Under the pieces are notes generated by a model that saw only the letters and a list, made by a program, of their open reading frames with translations, had not been told where the DNA came from and did not search any database. Positions 1 to 5,811 of a stretch of DNA of 17,838 nt are shown here, piece after piece; the stretch's first letter is position 1, and each line of letters begins with the position of its first letter. A program made the position numbers and the translations under genes. This DNA comes from an uncultured bacterium (lineage in GTDB: Bacteria > Actinomycetota > Coriobacteriia > Coriobacteriales > Atopobiaceae), in NCBI GenBank assembly GCA_905215465.1, contig CAJMPT010000037.1:1-17838 (forward strand). The letters are read 5' to 3'.

Positions 1-55
1 GTTCTAGGTTCTTGGCCACATCGGCCGCGAGCGCCTTTAACGGCGAGATATACAT
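1..55 (-). pseudogene. Fragment resembling an Lhr-type DEAD/DEAH helicase (motif Ia region)
   Basis: Read on the minus strand from about position 55 to the window edge, in a frame different from comM, the sequence encodes MYISPLKALAADVAKNLE. The YISPLKALA.DV..NL pattern is what large Lhr-family superfamily 2 helicases carry at motif Ia, just after the Walker A segment. The preceding Walker A part is not upstream: a TGA closes this frame about 15 codons before, inside comM. The fragment is therefore either the inside of a helicase gene joined to the end of comM by rearrangement or by an assembly error, or a chance resemblance. Only 18 codons are visible, so the identification is tentative. Confidence 0.35.
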
Positions 56-1569
56 CCCATGTTCCTCGACCTGAAGCCAAGGGCCTCAATGAGGTCTTCC
101 GTCATGACCTCGTCATGCCCCTCGACGTCGGCAACCGTGCGAGCAACGCGCGCCACGCGGGAGATGGCGCGCCCTCCAAGGCAGAGGCGCCGCGCACAGG
201 ACTCAAAGGTCTCTATCGCCTCGACCTGCATGTTCGCGGAGGCCACCGGGTCCCTGAGGTCGTGCTCCTCCAGGCGCGCCCGGCGCCAGTCGGCGCGCTC
301 CCGCGCCTCCATGACCATCTGGGCCATCTCAGGCGTCCCAAGCCCCGTCCGTCCCTTGATGACCTTGTCGCTTGACGGCCTGGCCACGTCGCAGACCACG
401 TCGATGCGGTCCATGAGCGGGCCTCCCACCTTGGCCTGGTAGGACTGAATGCGAGCCGGCGTGCAGCTGCACTGGTAGCCAGGGTCTCCCAAATGGCCGC
501 AGGGACAGGGGTTTGCCGCGGCCACGAGCTGGAAGTCGCACGGAAAGGTGTAGACGCCGTCCACACGGACGATCCTCACCTCGCGGTCCTCCATGGGCTG
601 CCTGAGCGACTGCAGGACGTTGTTGGCAAACTCCGGCAGCTCGTCCAAGAACAGGACGCCCTTGTCGGCAAGGGAAATCTCGCCGGGAAGCACCGGCCTG
701 CCGCCCCCGACGAGGCCGCCCGCGGAGATGGAGTGATGGGGCGCCCTGAAGGGCCTCACTCCCCTGGCAATGTCCTCCACGGGCTGGCCCGCCACGGAGT
801 GAACGAGAAGGGCCTCGGCCCGCTCCTCCTCGGTGAGGGGCGGAAGGATTCCCGGCATCCGCCGGGCGAGCATGGTCTTTCCCGCGCCGGGAGGGCCCAC
901 CATGAGCATGCCGTGCCTGCCGGCCGCGGCTATGACCATGGCACGCTTGGCCATCTCCTGGTCGACGACGTCCGCAAAGTCCAGACCAGGGGCCTGGCCG
1001 TCGACGCCGTCCGTCTCGCCCGTGGCCCTGGCGCGTTCCCGTCCGAGGCCGTCGAGACCCTCCCTCAGCTGCGAGAGGTTGGAGATAAGCCTCACCCGCT
1101 CGGCCCCAGGGCCTATGAGCTCGGTCTGGTCCGAGAGCACGGCAAGGCCGCAGAGCCTCTCGGCAAGGGCCACGTAGGCCGCCTCCCCTCTGCCGGGGCA
1201 CACCCTGCCGTCAAGCGCGAGCTCCCCAAAGAAGAGGGCCTCGTCAGCCAACCGTGGGCTGACCTGGCGCGTTGCGACAAGGATGCCTACGGCAATGGGC
1301 AGGTCGAATGCGGTGCCACTCTTGCGCACCTCTCCCGGCGCGAGATTGACGGTCACCTTGAGGCGCGGCATCTCGAAGCCGGTCGCGTTGATGGCGCACC
1401 GCACGCGATATCGCGCCTCCAGAACCGAGGGCTCCCTGGTCCCGATGATGTCGATGCCCGGGATGCCGCCCGAGAGGCTCACCTCGACGGTGATGGGCAG
1501 GGCCTCCACGCCCCTGAGCGTGGCCGACATAACGCAGACGCTGACGTCCGCGAGCTCCTGGGCGCCCAT
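37..1569 (-). CDS. comM: ComM/YifB-family Mg-chelatase-like AAA+ ATPase
   Basis: Predicted 510-residue AAA+ ATPase of the ComM (YifB) family, a hexameric helicase that in Gram-negative bacteria drives branch migration during integration of transforming DNA. Visible are the N-terminal ChlI-like fold (GIPGIDIIG, then VTVNLAPGEVRKSGTAFDLP near residues 73-91), Walker A GPPGAGKT (225-232), the RAPHHS sensor segment (275-280), Walker B VLFLDELPEF (305-314), a cysteine-rich NPCPCG...CSC patch and the C-terminal GRAISRVARVARTVADV helix. The chosen ATG directly follows the yraN stop (TGACATG) with a GGGACGAG-like site upstream; an ATG ten codons earlier is possible. The final residues after GFRSRNM (GCISRR) lie in the unusual left-edge sequence and may not be the natural end. 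dprA often follows comM but is not seen here. Confidence 0.9.
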   Translation of the reverse strand: MGAQELADVSVCVMSATLRGVEALPITVEVSLSGGIPGIDIIGTREPSVLEARYRVRCAINATGFEMPRLKVTVNLAPGEVRKSGTAFDLPIAVGILVATRQVSPRLADEALFFGELALDGRVCPGRGEAAYVALAERLCGLAVLSDQTELIGPGAERVRLISNLSQLREGLDGLGRERARATGETDGVDGQAPGLDFADVVDQEMAKRAMVIAAAGRHGMLMVGPPGAGKTMLARRMPGILPPLTEEERAEALLVHSVAGQPVEDIARGVRPFRAPHHSISAGGLVGGGRPVLPGEISLADKGVLFLDELPEFANNVLQSLRQPMEDREVRIVRVDGVYTFPCDFQLVAAANPCPCGHLGDPGYQCSCTPARIQSYQAKVGGPLMDRIDVVCDVARPSSDKVIKGRTGLGTPEMAQMVMEARERADWRRARLEEHDLRDPVASANMQVEAIETFESCARRLCLGGRAISRVARVARTVADVEGHDEVMTEDLIEALGFRSRNMGCISRR

Positions 1570-1570
1570 G

Positions 1571-2164
1571 TCACTCGTCCCAAGTGAAGGCGCCCACAAG
1601 GTGGCGAATCCGACTGCCGCCGCCCACCACCATGTTGATGGTTATAACGTCGAAGCGAATATGCCTGACGTCAGCATGGAAAGCCATGTAGAGGAGTGCG
1701 AGCGAGCGGTACCCCTCCTGCTTTCGCCAGTCCACCGCAAGCTCGGGAATCTCGTCCCGCCGGCTTTGGGCGGGACGGCGGCGGGTCTTGACCTCAACGA
1801 GCACCACCTCATCGCCATCAAGCGCCACTATGTCCGCCTCCCGGCCACCGCAGCGCCAGTTGGTGTCAAGGATCTCGAAGTCGTTGGAGAGGAGAAACGC
1901 CGCGGCCATGACCTCTCCCTCGCGCCCGACCTCGGCGGGCGTCATGTCAGCCAAAGCCTTCCTCATCCCCACGCGCCTGGGGTAGAGCCTTGCCAGCTCC
2001 TCGACCTGCGCCTGCGTGAGGCAAAGCCCGTCCTCAGACGGGGCGTCCACGCAGTCCGCCTTCCCGTCGTCCTCCCCTGAGGGCGCGTCGACACCCTCGG
2101 GAACGTCTGGCGCAATCTCCTCTTCCTCCGGCCGCTCGTACGTCAGCTCGTCGATCTTGTCCAT
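1571..2164 (-). CDS. yraN: YraN/UPF0102 family putative nuclease with acidic N-terminal extension
   Basis: Predicted 197-residue member of the UPF0102 (YraN) family, which has a restriction-endonuclease-like PD-(D/E)XK fold and no settled function. The core is at residues ~80-197: GREGE (E83), NWRCGGREADIVA (D111) and VLVEVKTRR (E124, K126) form the expected E-D-ExK set. The first ~75 residues are an acidic, low-complexity extension (PEEEEIAPDVPEGVD and similar) that typical ~120-residue family members lack. The ATG is fixed by an AAAGGAGG site at 2171-2178, six bases upstream; a longer open frame to 2320 has no such site. The stop lies one base before the comM start, so the two genes are probably translationally coupled. 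This fits the common rnhB-yraN-comM order. Confidence 0.88.
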   Translation of the reverse strand: MDKIDELTYERPEEEEIAPDVPEGVDAPSGEDDGKADCVDAPSEDGLCLTQAQVEELARLYPRRVGMRKALADMTPAEVGREGEVMAAAFLLSNDFEILDTNWRCGGREADIVALDGDEVVLVEVKTRRRPAQSRRDEIPELAVDWRKQEGYRSLALLYMAFHADVRHIRFDVITINMVVGGGSRIRHLVGAFTWDE

Positions 2165-2341
2165 CCGGTGCCTCCTTTGTCCGCAAACGGGAGGCCGAGA
2201 ATGACAGAGAGCACTTGCCGCAGACTTTCCGGTCGCGTACCGCTGGCTTTCCGCACGCTTGCGGCTCAAATTAGGCCCGGCGAATGCGCAGGCAGGCGCA
2301 CCCGTCGGGCCGTGAAGCAAGGTATCGTCAAAAACGCCCTG
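2165..2341 (-). other. rnhB-yraN intergenic region with two inverted repeats
   Basis: This 177-base gap holds no convincing gene. On the minus strand it contains an imperfect stem with outer arms at 2274-2279 and 2306-2311 (GGCCCG/CGGGCC) and an inner 5-bp stem, followed by a weakly U-rich TAATTTG. A small 5-bp hairpin lies at 2251-2264. Together they could be a leaky terminator for the rplS-rnhB unit or a processing site. I could not find a clear promoter, although the good ribosome binding site of yraN lies at its downstream end. Confidence 0.35.
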
Positions 2342-3124
2342 TTAGAAGAGCGGCGGAGTCTCCAGAAAGTTGCCACAGAAAGAGACCCTGTGGATGGGCG
2401 ACAGACCCATCGCCTTGATGGCGGCAATGTGCTCCGGCGAGGCATAGCCCTTGCACTGGGCAAGGTGATAGCCGGGGTACTCCTCGTCATAGGCAACCAT
2501 CATGGAGTCCCTCGTCACCTTGGCCACGATGGATGCAGCGGCAATGCAGGCAATGCGCGCGTCACCCTTGACCAGCGTCTTCTCCTTGGGGTGGACGTGC
2601 ATGGGGTTGCCATCGATGAGGACGCAGTCGGGCTCCACGCCAGCGTCCCTGATGGCGCCGGCCATGGCCATCCTGAGCGCCTGGGCCATGCCCACGGCAT
2701 CGATGGACGCAGGTTCCACGTGGCAGATGCCAATGGCCAGGGCCACGTCGGCGATCTGGGCCGCCAGGGCCTCCCTGCGCTCGGGCGTGAGCTGCTTGGA
2801 GTCATTCAGGCCCAGAATCTCAGGGTCGTCGGGAAGCGCCACGGCGCCCACCGTGAGTGGACCCGCAATGGAGCCGCGCCCGACCTCGTCAACGCCAATG
2901 ACGACGCCCTCCCCGCCCATCTCGCGCATGAGCGAGTACATTCCGTGAACGCGCTCACGCTCGGCATGGGTGCGTTCGATGCGGCGACGTGCCGATGCGA
3001 TGGCGTGCTGGACCTGCTTTCTGGGGTCCTCGGCGTACCTCTCGATGAGCTCGAGGGCCTCCGCCTCGGGAGCGTCCGAAAGCGTAGCTGCGATCTCTTT
3101 TGCGCTCGTGGGCCTGGCTGCCAT
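2342..3124 (-). CDS. rnhB: Ribonuclease HII
   Basis: Predicted 260-residue ribonuclease HII, the cytoplasmic endonuclease that cuts RNA in RNA-DNA hybrids and starts removal of misincorporated ribonucleotides. The catalytic set is visible: GVDEVGRGSIAGPLTVGAVAL (D79, E80), LIDGNP (D171) and ASIVAKVTRD (D206), followed by the typical YPGYHLAQCKGYASPEH and HRVSFCGNF ends. About 70 residues precede the catalytic domain; an N-terminal extension containing a similar DPRK segment is known in Bacillus-type RNase HII. The start is the ATG at 3124, with GGAGGT at 3129-3134; a TTG four codons upstream would overlap that site and is less likely. The ribosome binding site sits directly after the rplS terminator, so expression may depend on readthrough. 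Confidence 0.95.
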   Translation of the reverse strand: MAARPTSAKEIAATLSDAPEAEALELIERYAEDPRKQVQHAIASARRRIERTHAERERVHGMYSLMREMGGEGVVIGVDEVGRGSIAGPLTVGAVALPDDPEILGLNDSKQLTPERREALAAQIADVALAIGICHVEPASIDAVGMAQALRMAMAGAIRDAGVEPDCVLIDGNPMHVHPKEKTLVKGDARIACIAAASIVAKVTRDSMMVAYDEEYPGYHLAQCKGYASPEHIAAIKAMGLSPIHRVSFCGNFLETPPLF

Positions 3125-3128
3125 GACC

Positions 3129-3134
3129 ACCTCC
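3129..3134 (-). promoter_or_regulatory. rnhB ribosome binding site abutting the rplS terminator
   Basis: The GGAGGT site that decides the rnhB start is immediately next to the U-tract of the upstream terminator. A transcript that passes the hairpin has only about ten bases between the end of the U-tract and the ATG. Confidence 0.7.
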
Positions 3135-3162
3135 AAAGAAAAAGCCGCCCCGAAGGGCGGCT
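3135..3162 (-). terminator. Intrinsic terminator downstream of rplS
   Basis: On the minus strand AGCCGCCC and GGGCGGCT pair as a perfect 8-bp stem (3155-3162 with 3143-3150) around a TTCG tetraloop, followed by TTTTCTTT. This is a textbook rho-independent terminator 22 bases after the rplS stop. It separates rplS from rnhB, though readthrough is plausible because no promoter is seen for rnhB. Confidence 0.9.
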
Positions 3163-3183
3163 CTCGCCGAACCGTGTGCTCGC

Positions 3184-3525
3184 TTAGCGCTTCTCGCGGA
3201 TGCGGGCGGCCTTGCCGACGCGCTCGCGGATGTAGTAGAGCTTAGCGCGGTGCACGTCACCGTGACGGACGACCTCGAGCTTGGCAATCTTCGGGCTGTG
3301 AAGCGGGAAGGTACGCTCGACGCCGACGCCGAAGCTGATCTTGCGGACGGTGAAGGTCTCGCGGGCGCCAGCGCCGCTCATGCGGATGACGTCGCCCTGG
3401 AAGACCTGCTCACGCGTGCGGTCACCCTCGGTAATGCGGTAGTGAACCTTGACGTTGTCGCCAACCTTGACCGCGGGGATGTCCTCGCGGATCTGCTGAC
3501 GCTCGATGGCGCGAATGTAGTCCAT
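3184..3525 (-). CDS. rplS: 50S ribosomal protein L19
   Basis: Predicted 113-residue L19 of the large ribosomal subunit, located at the 30S-50S interface. The sequence matches the family along its length: IRAIERQQIREDIPAVKVGDNVKVHYRI at the N-terminus, REQVFQGDVIRMSGAG, ETFTVRKISFGVGVERTFPLHSP in the middle, and RAKLYYIRERVGKAARI at the C-terminus. The start MDYIRAIE at 3525 matches the usual L19 beginning; an in-frame ATG four codons upstream (MGKS) is an alternative, and neither has a strong ribosome binding site. The gene has its own promoter about 70 bases upstream and a terminator directly after it, so it can be a single-gene transcript. Such high, separately set expression suits a ribosomal protein. 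Confidence 0.96.
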   Translation of the reverse strand: MDYIRAIERQQIREDIPAVKVGDNVKVHYRITEGDRTREQVFQGDVIRMSGAGARETFTVRKISFGVGVERTFPLHSPKIAKLEVVRHGDVHRAKLYYIRERVGKAARIREKR

Positions 3526-3547
3526 GCTCTTTCCCATCTCTCTAGAG

Positions 3548-3573
3548 GTGCCGACGCCCCATGCGAACGGCAC
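3548..3573 (-). other. Hairpin in the rplS leader
   Basis: Arms GTGCCG and CGGCAC (3568-3573 and 3548-3553) form a 6-bp stem around a 14-base loop in the ~64-base 5' leader of rplS, with a further CGC/GCG pairing inside the loop. The arms resemble those of the rpsP leader hairpin. A regulatory role is only inferred. Confidence 0.35.
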
Positions 3574-3595
3574 ATAGGTTTACACACAATGCTGT

Positions 3596-3624
3596 AGTAT
3601 ACGTGACCTGGTCCCGCGGTACAA
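3596..3624 (-). promoter_or_regulatory. Sigma70-type promoter of rplS
   Basis: On the minus strand TTGTAC (3619-3624) and TATACT (3596-3601) are separated by exactly 17 bases. This is close to the sigma-A consensus and predicts a start near 3589 and a leader of about 64 bases before the rplS ATG. It lies only about 12 bases beyond the stop of the upstream gene. Confidence 0.8.
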
Positions 3625-3636
3625 GAAGAACACAAC

Positions 3637-4614
3637 TCACAGGCAGAACCCCAGGACGACGCCAGAGGCGCTGCTCGCAAGGCCCACCGACGAGGGAAAG
3701 CCCGTGGCGGTGACCTGGAAGAAGCTGCCGGAGTCCCCGCGGCCCTGGAACACGTAGGGATAGGCGCTCCGGTACCACCAGGGCCAGGCCTCGCCACGAT
3801 ACGTGAGGGCGAGAACCCCCTCGGGGTCCGAGGAGCCCGTGACGCCATGGGACGCAAAGAAGGCGTACTGGGTGCCCTCGGCGTTGAGGACGGCGTCGTA
3901 GGTTCCCATGGTGGGGCCATACTCGTCGGCAAACCAGCTGACGGGACCACATACCTCGGTGGCGGAGAAGCACCACAGATCGTCTGTGGTCTGCCCCACG
4001 GAGGCCACGTCATCCGTGACGCCCACGTTGTTTGTGAGCTTGCGCGCCCCGATGACGCAGGAGGAGAGCTCCTCAGGCAGAAGCGCCCTTCCCTCCGAGC
4101 CAAGCCATGCCCTGAGGGCGCTGGCCTCCCATCCACCCGAGGTCGAGTCCGAGGCACACATGGGCTGGTCCGCAGTGACGGAGAGCATGAACGTGAGCCC
4201 CACCACGGCACCGTCCTCGTGTACGTCATGCCTGATGCCGACGAGCTGGGCATGCGCGAGCGTCCCGTCAGCAAGCGGGACCTCGATGTCGGCGGTAACG
4301 GGAACTCCGTCCTCGTCGACCAGCCCATAGGTTCGAGCGACCTCAAGGCCGGAGGCGTCGTCCGGCGCGGCGGAGACGAGCGCGGAGATTTGCGAGAGCT
4401 CGTCCCAGTCGTACTCGCCGGCGGTCTTGACCTCAAGCGCCGGCTCCGAGGAAAGCTCGGGAGCCGCCCCCGAATCTTGGGAGGAGGCGCCAGGGAGCGC
4501 GATGACGCCCGACGCAACCAGAAAGACCCCGACGGAAGCAGCAAAGAACAGTACGGCGGCCACGAGCCCCAGCGTGCCCCTGCCCTTCTCGCCACGCCTT
4601 CCATGAGCTGCCAT
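3637..4614 (-). CDS. Membrane-anchored extracellular protein with DUF6273-like domain
   Basis: Predicted 325-residue protein of unknown function. A basic N-terminus (RRGEKGRG) precedes one hydrophobic segment at about residues 14-40, with no lipobox cysteine and no clear signal peptidase site, so it is probably anchored with the rest outside. A low-complexity acidic/serine linker (41-75) follows. Residues ~110-325 resemble DUF6273: DSTSGGWEASALRAWL, LLPEEL, a KLTNN motif, DDLWCFSATEVCG, and WPWWYRSAYPYVF near the end. This domain is common in surface or lipoproteins of gut Firmicutes and Actinobacteria, and its function is not established. The ATG at 4614 follows a purine-rich GGGGAGGGGAGAG stretch. 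It lies in the same orientation as dgt, 64 bases downstream of it, and may be cotranscribed. There is no functional link to its neighbours. Confidence 0.75.
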   Translation of the reverse strand: MAAHGRRGEKGRGTLGLVAAVLFFAASVGVFLVASGVIALPGASSQDSGAAPELSSEPALEVKTAGEYDWDELSQISALVSAAPDDASGLEVARTYGLVDEDGVPVTADIEVPLADGTLAHAQLVGIRHDVHEDGAVVGLTFMLSVTADQPMCASDSTSGGWEASALRAWLGSEGRALLPEELSSCVIGARKLTNNVGVTDDVASVGQTTDDLWCFSATEVCGPVSWFADEYGPTMGTYDAVLNAEGTQYAFFASHGVTGSSDPEGVLALTYRGEAWPWWYRSAYPYVFQGRGDSGSFFQVTATGFPSSVGLASSASGVVLGFCL

Positions 4615-4678
4615 GCGTCTCTCCCCTCCCCGCTTCTTACCGGAGTCTAGAGCGTAGCAGAGAAGGGCGGCGCGGCGC

Positions 4679-5731
4679 CTAGGGGCGCGGCACGCTCCAC
4701 ACCCGCGGGATAAAGAGCTCCTCGTAGGTCTTGATGGCGTAGCGGTCGGTCATGCCGGAGATGAAGTCGGCGACCTGGACCTCAGGCGAGTCGGCGTCGT
4801 GCAGGCGATACTCGGCAGGAACCTCGTCCATGTGCGAACAGAAGTGCGAGAAGAGCTCCTCAAGCAAGCGGCTGGCCTTGGGCTCCTCCCACTTGGCCTC
4901 GCCCTTGGAATAGATGTTGGCAAAGAGGAAGGACCTGAGCGCCATCATGGCCTCCCAGACCTCGGGCGTCATGCCAACCTCCCCCATCTGCTCGGTGCGC
5001 TCCACGACGTCCCTGACCATGCGCTCGATGCGCTCCGAGGACGAATGCCCAAGGACCTCGCGGGCATGCGCGGGCAGGTCCGCCTCGCGAAGAAGCCCCG
5101 CCCTCTTTGCGTCGTCGATGTCGTGAGCCACGTAGGCCACGCGGTCGGCAAGCCCCACGACCCGCCCCTCGGCGGTCAATGCCCTAAGGCCTCCCGAGTG
5201 GCAGCGGATTCCGTCGATGACCTCACGGGAGAGGTTGAGCCCGCGCCCGTCCCTCTCCAGAAGCTCGACGATGCGCGCGCTCTGGTCGTTGTGGGCAAAG
5301 AGGCGCCTTCGCACGCCCTCCTCAGGGTCCATCCCGCGCCAGCGGGCAAGGCAGCGCGAGAGGGCCCGCTCCCCCTCGTGGCCAAACGGCGTGTGTCCCA
5401 GGTCGTGCCCGAGCGCCACGGCCTCGGTCAGGTCCTTGTTGAGGCCAAGCGGCCGGGCGATGGAACGGGCCACCTGCGCCACCTCGAGCGTGTGGATGAG
5501 GCGCGTGCGGTAGTGGTCCCCCTCGGGGGCGAGAAACACCTGCGTCTTGTGGGCAAGGCGCCGGAAGCTCTTGCTGTGCAGGATGCGGTCGCGGTCGCAT
5601 TGAAAGCAGGTGCGCAGCGGGTCGGGCTCCTCGGCGATGGCCCTTCCCAGGGACTCGGCGGAGCGGCACCCCAGCGCAGACAGCAGCTCGGACTCGCGGG
5701 CCTCGAGCTCAAGCCTCCCAACGACGGCCAT
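4679..5731 (-). CDS. dgt: Deoxyguanosinetriphosphate triphosphohydrolase-like HD protein
   Basis: Predicted 350-residue HD-superfamily dNTP triphosphohydrolase, which splits dNTPs to deoxynucleosides and triphosphate and so helps set dNTP pools. The metal-binding set is visible: SFRRLAHKTQVF (H61), RTRLIHTLEVAQVAR (H80), the paired HD in ALGHDLGHTPFGHEGE (H109, D110) and LADRVAYVAHDIDDA (D204 region). Length matches the short, dGTPase-like class rather than the longer E. coli Dgt. The ATG at 5731 has GGGAGG four bases upstream; the longer frame up to 5773 would run into an inverted repeat and has no such site. It lies 80 bases after ppdK, separated by a strong hairpin without a U-tract, so cotranscription with ppdK is possible but may be reduced. 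In many actinobacteria dgt is near dnaG, which is not the case here. Confidence 0.9.
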   Translation of the reverse strand: MAVVGRLELEARESELLSALGCRSAESLGRAIAEEPDPLRTCFQCDRDRILHSKSFRRLAHKTQVFLAPEGDHYRTRLIHTLEVAQVARSIARPLGLNKDLTEAVALGHDLGHTPFGHEGERALSRCLARWRGMDPEEGVRRRLFAHNDQSARIVELLERDGRGLNLSREVIDGIRCHSGGLRALTAEGRVVGLADRVAYVAHDIDDAKRAGLLREADLPAHAREVLGHSSSERIERMVRDVVERTEQMGEVGMTPEVWEAMMALRSFLFANIYSKGEAKWEEPKASRLLEELFSHFCSHMDEVPAEYRLHDADSPEVQVADFISGMTDRYAIKTYEELFIPRVWSVPRP

Positions 5732-5751
5732 GGCGCCTCCCTGTAGCAGAG

Positions 5752-5782
5752 CGGGGCAGGATGCCCCAGGCATCCCGCCCCG
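5752..5782 (-). terminator. Strong hairpin without U-tract between ppdK and dgt
   Basis: Arms 5752-5765 and 5769-5782 pair over 14 bases with a single G-U pair and a 3-base loop. No U-tract follows on either strand. It may be a GC-rich hairpin-only terminator, a processing site or a 3'-end stabiliser for the ppdK mRNA; the choice cannot be made from sequence. Confidence 0.5.
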
Positions 5783-5811
5783 TCACGGTTCAAAGCATGC
5801 AGTCCGTCAGG

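Noticed and set aside
2165..2320. N-terminal extension of yraN reaching back to 2320
   Set aside because: The frame is open, but the ATG at 2164 has a perfect AAAGGAGG site and the added residues show no family resemblance.
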